Part shown: piece by piece, positions 1-10,700 of the stretch
How positions within the stretch are numbered: the first letter of the stretch is position 1
Layout of the letters: every line of letters begins with the position of its first letter
IMG/VR virus record: IMGVR_UViG_3300023116_000097
Span: 1-41,939 of that record
Length of the DNA stretch: 41,939 nucleotides
Reading direction: 5' to 3' (one strand)
Origin: a virus
Notes under the pieces: generated by a model
What the model saw: only the letters and a program-made list of their open reading frames with translations
Databases searched by the model: none
Told to the model about the DNA's origin: nothing
Position numbers and translations under genes: made by a program

Positions 1-2849
1 TTAACTTGACTGATATCAAATAATTCAGTTTCATTAGCAGTAATGAACTTAAATAGTAATTCTCCACCTTGAGCCGCCGCCGACTCGGTAATATTATACT
101 GAGAGAATGATGGTTGATATCCAGTGGAAGTGCCACCCAAACCATATTCGATTGTGTTAGCACTTATCCAATTTCCTGCTGCTTGAATAGCTTCGGGATC
201 TACATTGGATGCATTTAGAATACCAGCAATTTCAATACGTCTAGGATCAACAATAACGGTAGGTCCAACACTTCTTGGATCGCCAACGTTGTTGATTTCA
301 ATAGACTGAAGTTCTACTCTAGATCTGTTGATAAGTTCTCTCTCACCAACTTCTCCCACCAAAGTATTACTTACAGCAGGAGCAGGTCTGAATAATAAAA
401 CTGTTTGTGCTGTTCCGGCAGCAATCGTAATATCAAATCTAGATGCTGTAAATTTAAATCCAGCATCTTCATCAAATTCTCCATCCATTATAACGGATGA
501 TCCCCAGTGTGAAACACTAGGAGCAATATTATTTCCAATGAACTGAACAGATGAATTTAATGGATGATTCTGTGGTACGTTTGTTCCTCTAAAGGTTCTG
601 TTTTGTCCCGCCAAATATCTTGTATAACTATCTCCTCTAGTAGTTCCGGTGATAGTATCTCCAGTAATTCCGGTATATGAAATGATTTCGTAGATAGTAT
701 CTAATCCTTGCTCACTCTTAAGGAGAAGTTCTCCACCGCTAGCGGGAAATAACTTAGAAGCATTTTTTACATCAAAGTCTCCTGATGTTCCTGTTCCTGC
801 TGGGCTAATAACTTTACTGTGCCTACATGATGTAACAACTTCATATCGTGCTGGTAGGTTACCAGATCTCATGTATGCTTCTGTAGCAAAGTTAGCGTTA
901 GCAATACGATGAGCAGTAATCCATTCACCTAGTGGACCTCTAACCTGGAAATCAACATATCCAGCACCATACCACGACCATTGAATACCAACCATTTGCA
1001 TCCTATCGATGTGAAGGTAGTATCCAGATGGTCCGTGACCATCTACCGTATCTTCGTTAAATTGATTTGATGGAACTCTAATTTCTCTAATCAAACTAAT
1101 TTTAGAGTTTGTACTGCTAGTACCCCTGTATGCTGGGTTGACATGCATTACAGTTGAAGATACAACATCAGTTACTTCGTAAACTTGACCTTTGATTTGA
1201 ACTTTATTTCCAGCAGTAAACTGTTCTCCGAATCTTACACCAGATCCAGCGTCTCCTACAATTTCGTTACTTCCGTTTACTAATGTTACTGTTCCTGTAA
1301 CTTGAGTAGTTGAATTTCTAAGAACAGCATATAATTTATCGCCATCATATTCCCAATAAGGACCATTAGCATCATCAAACATTCCAGCCCGAACTGCCGA
1401 GCCTTTCCAATTGATAGCGACTACTTTTGGTTCGATACCTAATGTAGCAGTAGCATCGACAATGCCCGCTCCTAGTCCAGAGTTTGCTGGATCACTGAGA
1501 TCAATAGTAAATTGATTTTCATTATTAATGCCAGTAACTGTATAGGTAGTATAAACGTAGTTTGTGTTATCCGAGTTGTAACCAACAGAATCAATACCAG
1601 ATAAAGCAACACCAACACCTACTTGGAATCCGTGTGATAATTCTGTTGTTACTGTAATATTTGTCCCGCTGAAACTGGCAGATGTAATGTCAAAAATGGG
1701 AGAGAATAATGTTCCGGTGGAAAAATTAATAGCTTTACCAGACTGATATCTAAAGTAACGTTTGGTTTGTCTCTTTGCTTCTAGACCAGCAATGGGATAG
1801 TAAGAATTTATCAGGACTCCGCCGTCAAATGGTCTATGAGTAAATGTAGCATTTGAGATAGCATATACAGTTAAACCTGTGGTAACTGTAGCACTAGTTT
1901 GAACAACCCCTGGTGTATCATATTCGAACGATAAAGAATTAATAACTCTACTTACAAAATATGGTCCTTCCTGAGTTTGAATACCACCATTACTATCTAC
2001 CAAAATGAATGGAGAACCTGGGAATAAACCGTGTGGTTCGTTGAATGATAAAGTTACAAATTGATTTGGGTTGGTAGCACTGTACTGAGCAACATCCAAT
2101 GCTGCTTGATCAAAAATGGCAGACTCTCTTAACGTTGTATATGGTGTTTCTAAATTAGAACCGGATATTTGCCCTTTTGCTTGATATCTAAACTGAGTAA
2201 CACTAAGATTTTCTGATACAATAAATGAACCTTCCGCTAGTGAAGATCCCTCAGCTAATCCTGTAATTGTAAAAGCACTGTTTTCTGACAAAGACTGACC
2301 AGATGCAACTGTAACCGTAATTGTAGAGTTTGGGGAAGCACCGTTGGATGATATGGAAGTAACTACTAATGGATTTCCTGTTGGTTCAGCAAAGGAAGGA
2401 TACCCAGCATTAAATCCTACATTCTGCCACTTTGATGACTGTAGACCATATTCAAAGTCAGCGTCAACAAGAGATTGTCCCTTGGAGGTTTTAATTCTTT
2501 CTACGCCATCAACAGCAGCAGCGTAGGGTCTAACAGTTAATCCTTTTCTTTCGTCTTCGAGGAAGATAATTAAATCATCCGTGTCGGACATGGATGTTGT
2601 ATCGTAAGTTAATGTAAACGTACATACACCATCAATAGACCACGGGAAGTCTGGATCTTCACCTAGCGGTGGGTGACCATGTGAAACAGGAGAAGCTAAT
2701 CCCTTTCCTATGTCAGTTATAGAATAGATAGTTTCCCCAGCAGTAGTGTTAATAATACTGAGGATATCGTTTTCGAAAATATGACCAGGGACTTTTACTG
2801 TCCTAGCCGAAGCATCGAATACATATTGTTCTTGTTTTCTTCTTGCCAT
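1..2849 (-). CDS. Large virion structural protein, C-terminus beyond window
   Basis: An open frame of 949 codons starts at ATG 2849-2847 (MARRKQEQYVFDASARTV) and reads without a stop to the left edge, where the last complete codon is 3-5, so the gene is partial. The product is rich in Thr, Ser, Asn and Gly and looks beta-structured; I see no signal peptide or membrane segment. The stretch beginning RPFDGGV, followed by the KRYFRYQSGK motif (about residues 345-385), is of a type I associate with cyanophage virion structural proteins. Around residues 700-740 it carries a short module (FPASGGELLL, ISYTGITG, TGTTRGD) that also occurs in the 3942-residue protein. The start lies 10 bases after the stop of the collagen-like gene, with only a distant GGAG as possible ribosome site, so translational coupling is likely. 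Role inferred: tail fibre or baseplate periphery. Virion protein is fairly sure; exact function is unknown. Confidence 0.8.
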   Translation of the reverse strand, partial: MARRKQEQYVFDASARTVKVPGHIFENDILSIINTTAGETIYSITDIGKGLASPVSHGHPPLGEDPDFPWSIDGVCTFTLTYDTTSMSDTDDLIIFLEDERKGLTVRPYAAAVDGVERIKTSKGQSLVDADFEYGLQSSKWQNVGFNAGYPSFAEPTGNPLVVTSISSNGASPNSTITVTVASGQSLSENSAFTITGLAEGSSLAEGSFIVSENLSVTQFRYQAKGQISGSNLETPYTTLRESAIFDQAALDVAQYSATNPNQFVTLSFNEPHGLFPGSPFILVDSNGGIQTQEGPYFVSRVINSLSFEYDTPGVVQTSATVTTGLTVYAISNATFTHRPFDGGVLINSYYPIAGLEAKRQTKRYFRYQSGKAINFSTGTLFSPIFDITSASFSGTNITVTTELSHGFQVGVGVALSGIDSVGYNSDNTNYVYTTYTVTGINNENQFTIDLSDPANSGLGAGIVDATATLGIEPKVVAINWKGSAVRAGMFDDANGPYWEYDGDKLYAVLRNSTTQVTGTVTLVNGSNEIVGDAGSGVRFGEQFTAGNKVQIKGQVYEVTDVVSSTVMHVNPAYRGTSSTNSKISLIREIRVPSNQFNEDTVDGHGPSGYYLHIDRMQMVGIQWSWYGAGYVDFQVRGPLGEWITAHRIANANFATEAYMRSGNLPARYEVVTSCRHSKVISPAGTGTSGDFDVKNASKLFPASGGELLLKSEQGLDTIYEIISYTGITGDTITGTTRGDSYTRYLAGQNRTFRGTNVPQNHPLNSSVQFIGNNIAPSVSHWGSSVIMDGEFDEDAGFKFTASRFDITIAAGTAQTVLLFRPAPAVSNTLVGEVGERELINRSRVELQSIEINNVGDPRSVGPTVIVDPRRIEIAGILNASNVDPEAIQAAGNWISANTIEYGLGGTSTGYQPSFSQYNITESAAAQGGELLFKFITANETELFDISQV

Positions 2850-2858
2850 GGCGGTTTG

Positions 2859-5800
2859 TTAGACTCCGAATATAATAGCTGTAGTTAGTGCTTCGTCTGA
2901 GGTTACGAATCTAGTAGATGGAGTGCCGGTTCTCCTCAAAATAGTACCAAAGAAAGATTGACCAGCCTCTGGTGCTTCGGCAAATACAATACGTAAAGGA
3001 TCAGATCCCGTAGTAGTATTTAGTCTAAAACCTACCGTACCAGTTGGATCTGGTTGCTGAATAATACCGCCAATGGAAATAATTAATCTAGATTCTTCGC
3101 TTTGAATATCATCGTTACTTATAAATGATCCATTAGCATAATCTGCTGGCACGGCACCAACTTGATCTAGATCAAATGTAGTTGTGGTTCCATCAAAGGC
3201 AGGAGTAATAGATAATCTACCGATGTCGTCGGGATTAGAGGTAGCAGGACCGGTAGTACCCTGAGTACCAGTATTACCAGTTAGTCCAAGTAAACCTTGA
3301 ATACCCGTAGTGCCCTGTGCTCCAACTCCACCTAAAGTACCCTGAAAACCTTGGATTCCCTGTAGTCCTTGTAGACCCTGGACACCTTGAGATGCCTGAG
3401 GACCTTGAATACCTTGAATACCCTGGGGTCCTTGGATCCCTTGTAATCCCTGTGGACCTTGGATTCCTTGTGGACCTTGGATACCCTGTGGACCTTGGAT
3501 TCCTTGTGGACCTTGGATACCTTGGACACCTTGAAGACCGATTGGACCTCTAAGGTTTCCGGAGTTTGTCCAGTTAGATCCTTGTAAAATGTAAAGATCT
3601 CCAGTAGCGTCGTCAATAACAGCATCACCGGACTGGGCAGTGATACCTTCGCCGGACAACCAACTGTTAATGCTGCTGTTAATAGTTGTTTGATTAGTGG
3701 TATCAATACCAGGGGGATCTTCAACTGTATCAATAATATTGAGTGGTCTACCTACCTCACCCTGAATACCTAAATCTCCTTGGATACCTTGAATACCCTG
3801 AGATGCTTGTGGTCCCTGGATACCTTGAATTCCTTGGAAACCTCTAGAACCTTGAATGCCCTGTGGACCTTGGATTCCTTGGACACCTTGGAAACCTTGA
3901 TTACCAATATCACCAATTCTAGCGAAAGTAACAATAACATCATCTAAATTACTGAAGCTAGCAACAGTAGCATTTACAGAAGCAACATCAATAATCCAAT
4001 ATCCGTTGGGATCGTTAACTTGATTAATATCATTGATAGCAAAGAAGGCATAATTATTTGTATTTCCTTTGATGGAAATACGCATGTGACCCTTAATTAG
4101 AGATGTAGAATCTTTAATCGTTTGTAAGAAGTTGTTAACAACACCACCGGCATCATCAACAGAGTCAATATTAATCTGAGTTACACTGTTAACGTTACTG
4201 ACATCGAGGCGAATCAATCCCGCTCCGGGATCAGTTGCCATACTAGTGCCACTGTCGAAGGTATAATCGAAGGCAGCACCGCCAAACTGACCTACAGCAC
4301 CTTGAATACCTAAGTCTCCTTGGATACCCTGAGATGCTTGTGGTCCTTGAATACCTTGTAAACCAATAGGACCTTGAATGTTACCTACATTAGTCCAATT
4401 AACACCATCGTATACCCAAAGATCGCCAGTTGCTTCATCAATAACACCTTCATTTTCCTGTGCTTCGTTGCCAGGTTGGTTGGTGATAAATTCATAAGTT
4501 AGTAAATTTTCCGGCGAATTCGGTCCAATTTGTGATGGTGGCGATCCTACTCCATCTCTATCCTGAGCAATAATTCCATTTACATCAGGAACAGAACCAA
4601 TAATAACTAGAGAAGATCCTACACCACCCTGAACACCCTGAGATGATTGTGGACCTTGGACACCCTGAGGTCCATTAGGACCTTGAAGTCCTTGTGGTCC
4701 TTGGATTCCCTGTGATCCTTGGATTCCCTGTGGTCCTTGAAGTCCTTGTGGTCCTTGGATTCCCTGTGGTCCTTGGATACCTTGTGGTCCTTGAAGTCCT
4801 TGTGGTCCTTGAAGTCCTTGTGGTCCTTGGATACCTTGTGGTCCCTGTAGTCCTTGTGGACCTTGGATACCTTGGATACCTTGAGATGCCTGAGGACCTT
4901 GAATACCCTGAAGTCCTTGTGGACCCTGGATACCTTGAATACCCTGAGATGCTTGTGGTCCCTGGATACCTTGAATACCCTGAGGACCTTGAACACCCTG
5001 AAGTCCTTGTGGACCTTGGATACCTTGGATACCTTGATTGCCGGTTGGGCGGAACTCTAAACGAATTAGATCATTGTTATTGAATACAACACCAGTTCCA
5101 TCTCTAACTGTAATTCTATACCAACCAGTTTCATCAACTACATTGGTGACAATGAAAGCACCATATCTTGTATCTGTATTTAATTTTCCAGAAAGGAATA
5201 GAATACCTCTGTTATTAGCATCTCCGTAATCATTCCAAGAATTGATAAAAGATCCTAAAGCAGTTCCTTCAATACTAAATTCATCAATAGAAATTTCCGT
5301 AGTCGCTGCTACGCTTCCGGCATTATAACGTAAAGAAGATGCTGTAGTATCACCGGGATCAACACTAGTATCATTATTGGTACTAAAAATTAAACCAAAT
5401 CCAGATTTATCCCCTTGTGTTCCTTGTGGACCTTGAATGCCCTGGAGACCTTGGGTGCCTTGGAGACCTTGAGATCCTTGTGTACCCTGAGTACCTTGAT
5501 ATCCTTGGATACCTCTAATATTACCTACTTTAAACCATACACCTTCTTCATTTAAGATCCATAGATCTCCTGTAAATTCATCAATAACACCCTGGTTAAA
5601 CTGGGCAGATGGGAAATAAGCATCTAGATATGCCTGAGGGTCATTAGGTCCAATTGTTGTTGCTGGATTAGGTGTCCCAATGTTCCAAACAGCACCATCA
5701 TATATCCAGAAATCACCGGTTCCACTATCAAAGATAGCATCGTCTACATTCGTACCGCCATTAGCTGCAGCGAAAGCGTTTAGTTCTGCCTGCTCATTTC

Positions 5801-7370
5801 CTGGTGTGAGAAGAGTTGATCCGAGAACGTTATTATCAATAGTTCCTGGATCAATTTGTCCTTCTACATCAGGAACTGTTCCTAGAATAACTAGGTCTCT
5901 ACCACGAAGACCTTGGATACCTTGAACTCCTTGTAGTCCTTGTGGACCCTGTAGTCCCTGTGGACCTTGAATACCCTGTAATCCCTGTGGACCTTGGACT
6001 CCCTGGACGCCCTGATCTCCTTGAACACCTTGGATACCTTGTAAACCCTGGAATCCGGTAAATCCTTGAATACCACGGAGACCTTGGATACCTCTAAATC
6101 CTTGGATACCTTGCAATCCACGCTCTCCTTGGATACCCAGTAGACCCTGAATACCTTGAGATGCTTGAGGACCTTGAATACCTTGAACACCTTGGAAACC
6201 AGTAGGACCTTGTGGACCTTGGACTCCCTGAACGCCTTGATCTCCTTGGATTCCTTGGACGCCTTGATCTCCTTGGATTCCTTGAGTTCCTTGTGGACCT
6301 TGGGGTCCTTGAATACCTTGTAGACCCTGAGGACCTTCACCTTGAATACCCTGAACACCCTGCTGTCCAATAGTACCTTGTGGTCCCTGTGGACCTTGGA
6401 TACCTTGAATACCTTGACCGCCACCACCTTGGATACCCTGGAAACCTTGAGTTCCGGTTTCACCCTGAATACCCTGATTGGCAAGACCCTGAGTTCCCTG
6501 CTCTCCTTGGAGTCCCTGGACGCCTTGATCTCCCTGGATACCTTGAATACCCTGAGCACCTACTCTTCCTTGGAGACCTTGGAGACCTAAATCTCCTTGA
6601 ACACCCTGTAATCCTTGTGGACCTTGAATTCCTTGATTACCAATAACACCCTGAATACCTTGAGGTCCTGTAGGACCTGATAGACCTTGATTTCCCTGTT
6701 CTCCTAATTCACCTTGAATGCCTTGATTTCCTTGTGGTCCTAAATCTCCCTGGATACCCTGGATACCCTGAATGCCTTGAGATGCTTGAGGACCTTGAAT
6801 ACCTTGAAGTCCATTAGGTCCTTGGACACCTTGAGTTCCACGGATAGGTCCTACGTTAACCCATGTAGTTCCGTTATATACCCACAAGTTTGATGGATTA
6901 GTATTCTCATCAAGAACACCATCGCCAGTAATTGCAGTTGAGAAGTTAGCGGTTAATTCTGCTACTTCATTACCAACTGTAAGAGGAAAAGATCCAATAA
7001 TTCTTACAGATGTACCTGGGTTTCCTTGAATACCTTCACCCTGGATACCTTGAGTACCTTGTTGTCCTTCACCTTGGATACCCTGAATACCCTGAGTACC
7101 TTGGATACCAAATCCCTGAATACCCTGGATACCTTGTGGACCTTGAATACCCTGGATACCTTGAGCACCATCATCAATAAGTTCCCAAGACCTAATACCA
7201 TTTTCGTCCGAAACCAAGACATAAAATTTATCTGGCGGTGGTGGAAGCGATGGCGCTCCTAAGTTAGGTTCCGCTTCTTCTAGAGCAAGGTAGGAGTATC
7301 TATCAGGACCTACAGATAGAGGACCTGTTACCTTTACTCTATTACTAAGGAGTCTACTAATTTCGGACAT
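2859..7370 (-). CDS. Collagen-like tail fibre protein
   Basis: This 1503-residue protein has a non-repetitive head (residues 1-70, [20 protein letters not shown]) that probably attaches to the virion. Long Gly-X-Y tracts follow, with Gln strongly favoured at Y ([12 protein letters not shown]). The tracts are interrupted by globular modules. One type ends in [19 protein letters not shown] and occurs near residues 120-177, 487-622 (two in tandem), 919-998 and 1207-1275. A second type ([10 protein letters not shown] or [10 protein letters not shown] start, GYWIIDV-like end) lies near 653-778 and 1027-1157. The C-terminus (about 1380-1503) is a globular tip. Gly-X-Y tracts form trimeric triple helices in known phage fibres, so a trimeric fibre is inferred. 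The gene follows the 111-residue gene by 7 bases and is followed within 10 bases by the next structural gene. Despite the repeats the frame is intact. Receptor binding is inferred only. Confidence 0.88.
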   Translation of the reverse strand: MSEISRLLSNRVKVTGPLSVGPDRYSYLALEEAEPNLGAPSLPPPPDKFYVLVSDENGIRSWELIDDGAQGIQGIQGPQGIQGIQGFGIQGTQGIQGIQGEGQQGTQGIQGEGIQGNPGTSVRIIGSFPLTVGNEVAELTANFSTAITGDGVLDENTNPSNLWVYNGTTWVNVGPIRGTQGVQGPNGLQGIQGPQASQGIQGIQGIQGDLGPQGNQGIQGELGEQGNQGLSGPTGPQGIQGVIGNQGIQGPQGLQGVQGDLGLQGLQGRVGAQGIQGIQGDQGVQGLQGEQGTQGLANQGIQGETGTQGFQGIQGGGGQGIQGIQGPQGPQGTIGQQGVQGIQGEGPQGLQGIQGPQGPQGTQGIQGDQGVQGIQGDQGVQGVQGPQGPTGFQGVQGIQGPQASQGIQGLLGIQGERGLQGIQGFRGIQGLRGIQGFTGFQGLQGIQGVQGDQGVQGVQGPQGLQGIQGPQGLQGPQGLQGVQGIQGLRGRDLVILGTVPDVEGQIDPGTIDNNVLGSTLLTPGNEQAELNAFAAANGGTNVDDAIFDSGTGDFWIYDGAVWNIGTPNPATTIGPNDPQAYLDAYFPSAQFNQGVIDEFTGDLWILNEEGVWFKVGNIRGIQGYQGTQGTQGSQGLQGTQGLQGIQGPQGTQGDKSGFGLIFSTNNDTSVDPGDTTASSLRYNAGSVAATTEISIDEFSIEGTALGSFINSWNDYGDANNRGILFLSGKLNTDTRYGAFIVTNVVDETGWYRITVRDGTGVVFNNNDLIRLEFRPTGNQGIQGIQGPQGLQGVQGPQGIQGIQGPQASQGIQGIQGPQGLQGIQGPQASQGIQGIQGPQGLQGPQGIQGPQGLQGPQGLQGPQGIQGPQGIQGPQGLQGPQGIQGSQGIQGPQGLQGPNGPQGVQGPQSSQGVQGGVGSSLVIIGSVPDVNGIIAQDRDGVGSPPSQIGPNSPENLLTYEFITNQPGNEAQENEGVIDEATGDLWVYDGVNWTNVGNIQGPIGLQGIQGPQASQGIQGDLGIQGAVGQFGGAAFDYTFDSGTSMATDPGAGLIRLDVSNVNSVTQINIDSVDDAGGVVNNFLQTIKDSTSLIKGHMRISIKGNTNNYAFFAINDINQVNDPNGYWIIDVASVNATVASFSNLDDVIVTFARIGDIGNQGFQGVQGIQGPQGIQGSRGFQGIQGIQGPQASQGIQGIQGDLGIQGEVGRPLNIIDTVEDPPGIDTTNQTTINSSINSWLSGEGITAQSGDAVIDDATGDLYILQGSNWTNSGNLRGPIGLQGVQGIQGPQGIQGPQGIQGPQGIQGPQGLQGIQGPQGIQGIQGPQASQGVQGLQGLQGIQGFQGTLGGVGAQGTTGIQGLLGLTGNTGTQGTTGPATSNPDDIGRLSITPAFDGTTTTFDLDQVGAVPADYANGSFISNDDIQSEESRLIISIGGIIQQPDPTGTVGFRLNTTTGSDPLRIVFAEAPEAGQSFFGTILRRTGTPSTRFVTSDEALTTAIIFGV
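3241..7165 (-). repeat. Collagen-like Gly-X-Gln coding repeat tract, interrupted
   Basis: Within the fibre gene the minus strand is dominated by 9-base units encoding Gly-X-Gln triplets (on the plus strand CCTTGGATA, CCTTGTGGA and relatives). There are several blocks, the longest about 6840-5910, 5035-4620 and 3540-3300. Codons vary between units (GGT, GGA, GGG, GGC for Gly; CAA and CAG for Gln), so the repeat is conserved at protein more than DNA level. This low-complexity DNA also leaves long accidental open frames on both strands. Expansion and contraction between related phages would be expected here. Confidence 0.9.
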
Positions 7371-7377
7371 TTAAAGA

Positions 7378-7713
7378 TCAAGCGGATGTTTCTAGGATAC
7401 TGGCAATAAATTTAAGTTCGGCACCAGGGGCAGTTCCGGAAACTCTAATTAAATCTCCGGTTTCTAATACCAACTTACCAGTCAATAGATTCAAAGTATC
7501 ATTTGAGGGAATAGTAAAAGAAGATACAATATCTGTAAAGATTCCACCTCTACCAAACTGGAATGTTACATTATATGGATTGCCTCCTGTATTTGTAATC
7601 TGTGCCAAAAGGAATACAGATTTAAAACCAAGAGGTGCCTCGTAAACTTCTTCTAAAGAAGAAGTTACGTCAAAGGTAACAGTTTTAAAATTATTTAGGG
7701 GTAAACCAGCCAT
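7378..7713 (-). CDS. Small conserved-type virion protein (111 aa), function unknown
   Basis: A 111-residue protein (starts MAGLPLNNFKTVTFDVTSS) with alternating hydrophobic and polar residues that suggest a compact beta-sandwich. No cysteine, membrane segment or catalytic motif is visible. It sits between the 2510-residue repeat protein (stop 10 bases upstream) and the collagen-like fibre (start 7 bases downstream), so it is cotranscribed with fibre genes. No Shine-Dalgarno sequence precedes the start (AATTAAAAACA before ATG), so coupling to the upstream stop is probable. By position it could be an adaptor or joint between fibre components, but the sequence alone does not show this. The gene itself is well supported by its fit between neighbours and the absence of a competing frame. 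Confidence 0.75.
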   Translation of the reverse strand: MAGLPLNNFKTVTFDVTSSLEEVYEAPLGFKSVFLLAQITNTGGNPYNVTFQFGRGGIFTDIVSSFTIPSNDTLNLLTGKLVLETGDLIRVSGTAPGAELKFIASILETSA

Positions 7714-7722
7714 TGTTTTTAA

Positions 7723-10700
7723 TTAGGATAGGGCGAGGATAAAGGGAGTTACAGTAACGAATAGAGATCTTTGGAAGGAGTCACCAGATAAAGTACCAGT
7801 GTTTTGGTTAATCTGCAGACCCTGACCAATACGGAAGTTACCTAATTGGTCTGTACTGGTGAAAGCGACTTTACCGCCATTAAGTTCAACAACCTCATTT
7901 GCTTGGATGGGTACGCCACCTCTAGCAGGGATAGCTTCTTGAATCTTAGTTCCAGCACCCACATATTCCATACAATGTGAGTTGGCGATGATTCTGGTCT
8001 GCTGGAAGAAGTAGACTTCATCACCGTCATTCAAATCAAAAGCGATGTTCTCATCAGTTGTGATAGTAGTTTTACCATCAGCATCAGGTATATCCCCAGT
8101 AACAATACTATAATACTGTGGATACATTTCCGGTTCTACTGTTGCTGTAACAGTAGGAGAACCACCAACCAATACAATGTTTGGAGGATTAATAAACTGA
8201 GAACCAGAGGAGATAAGAGTAATCGAAGTTACGACCCCGTTATTTAGATTAGCAATAGCCTGAGCAGGAATACCACTAGGACCAGTTGGGTCATCAATGA
8301 CAACAGATGGAGGGGAAGTATATCCACTACCACCGTTAGTTATATTTATCTGTTCAATAAAGAAGTAAGGTTTACCATTATTACCAATTGTGATGCCCTG
8401 ACCGATATATGGTTTCTTGGGACAATCTCTTAGATTGATGGTAGATCCTGGATTTTGGTTACCATCAACAAATGCCGTATATTGTAATGGCGATACGCCA
8501 TCAGCAACTAGACCGAAGTTACCAAAGTCAGTGTTGGAGTTCGTGATAGAGCAAGTAGATCCGGCAGTTAGATATACAGCACGGTTACAGCAGATCTCGA
8601 AGATAGACACCAACTGAGTATAACCACCGTTAACAATAGTAATACCGTCACCACCCTGGTTGTACTGGGTATAGGAGTCAAGAACGAACGAGGCAGTTCC
8701 TGTTGCTAGATTACCATCTACAATCAAACCACTACCAGTAGTAGTTAGAGAAGTACAGTTCTGTACATATGGAGATCTGGTAATGTTACCAGCAAGACCA
8801 ATGTAATAGTCGAAGTTAAGCTCAATGTTATTAAACGTAAGCTCGTTAGCAGTAGAGACGGTGATTACCTTATCTTGAATGCTGATGATAACAGCAGCAG
8901 TGGCAACACCGCCAGTAAGTTTGCCTGGTTCTAGATTCTTAACCGTGACATACATTCTCTCCTTGAGACCCTGTGTATCATCTAATGTAATCTGATAAGA
9001 TCCCTTGACACCAGATCCAATCTTAGTAATTGTTCCCTCACCTTCAGCAGCATATGCTTGATTGGTATCAGCATTAATCTTAACTTTGGGGAAAGAGCAG
9101 GTATAAGATGGGAATCTGTGTCCAGAGAATGTTACGTTAGTAATGTAGCCACCGTTCTCACAGTAGATTAGATTCTCTGTTGGATTGGATGGGTAAATGC
9201 TGACATCACGTAGGTTATCACCAAAAATACCTGTATTTGGAGGTAGGGTGATAGGAGTCTGCTCTGTGTACACACCAGACTTAACAAATACTGTAGTCTT
9301 AAAGGATGGTAACTGAACCTCAACAGAAGTCTGGGCGTCTGTATTTGGACCGCCTTCTAGAAGCATAAACTCGATGATGTCCCAGTAGTTATCAATCGAA
9401 GCAGTAACATCAACACAATATGGATAGTCAAAATCACGAATAACAGTGTTATCAAAGTATAGAGGTTCTAGGCTATACTTTGGTTCGTATAAATCATTGG
9501 AAGGAGAAATCAACCATTGATTTGCTGCCTTCTTCATTAGATCTCTGGCAAATCTATAAGAGAGAATAGACTGCTCTAGTTCTCCATCAATATAGATGAG
9601 TTGTTGATTCTGGTTATCGAAGTAGAAGTTAGCAATATCAGTTGTGTTAACGTTACCGCCAACCTTAAGATCTGTTGCTACTCCATCAATAATGTACCCA
9701 GTATCACGATAGCAAAGAGATTCGGTCTTCTTCCATCCCTTTCTGCCATAATTTTCTGTAACGGTATCTAAGTGTGCTAAGGTTCCATCGGTTACAACTT
9801 TTTCGAGAATAGTAATAAGGTTGTCTAGCGCAAGTTGAACATCGATACATACCTTGTCAGATCCGGACTTGGTATAATCTCTTGGTTGGAAACTTAAACC
9901 ATACTCTTCTGGACCGAAGAATAGTTCTAAATCTTTGTTGTAGAGTTGGTTAGTAAGTGCCTTCTTACAGAACTTAACGGCAGCCTTGTAAGCGGTGATA
10001 GACTGAGATTCTTCTCCTACTAAACCATCAGCACGAGGAGTGCCATCGTTATTAAAATATGCTCTGGCAACCTTGATAATGTTAATGTTGCTGTTGGCAT
10101 ATAAATCCTCAGCGAGTGCTCTTACAACATATCCAATATCTCTACGACACTTGAGTTCGTTTACACCAGGAGAACCAAACGTTTCTAGTCCTGGGGTGCT
10201 AACGATGCTATCATCTCCAGCAGTTAGAGTATCTGTAACGATGGTTACTAAAGAAGCGATCTCATTCTGAACGTCGATACATTTGTTTGGATAAAGATTA
10301 CCATCATCTGTGATAGTAAGATCTCTCTTATAAAGAACGTTTTGAATGGCATCCTGCATCACTAGGATTGCTTTGCTGAAAGCACTTACAGTCTGGGGAA
10401 CTTCTCCAGCAATCACTGGGATTAGAACACCACCGTCTAAGTAAGATCTGGCAGCCGTAACGCTATTAGTATTGCTTCTTGCCTTGAGATCTGCCATTAC
10501 AGCATCAACAATGAAACCAATATCTCTACGGCAGATCTTACCGCCTGGAGCATAGGCAGAATCTGTATCAAGGAAGATACCTTCGTCTAAAGCAGGAAGA
10601 TTTAGAGTTCCTGCTTCGATATTATCTACCTTGATAGTGGTTAGGTTATCAATCAGTGTTCTGACATTAGCACAAGATCTAGCGTCTGTATTACTTTGTG

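Noticed and set aside
328-546. Small plus-strand frames near the left edge (also 2344-2526)
   Set aside because: They lie opposite the long minus-strand frame that continues past the window edge and have no coding signals of their own.
3241-7165. Regularly spaced short repeats resembling a CRISPR or minisatellite array
   Set aside because: The 9-base period matches Gly-X-Y codons in an intact frame, with synonymous variation and no spacer structure.
3317-7262. Many long open frames in the other strand and frames across the collagen region (e.g. 4694-5083 plus, 5891-6559 minus)
   Set aside because: They arise because Gly-X-Gln 9-base units lack stop codons in other frames. Their products are monotonous (VLGFPV-like or HKVSKD-like) and the continuous 1503-residue frame explains the region.
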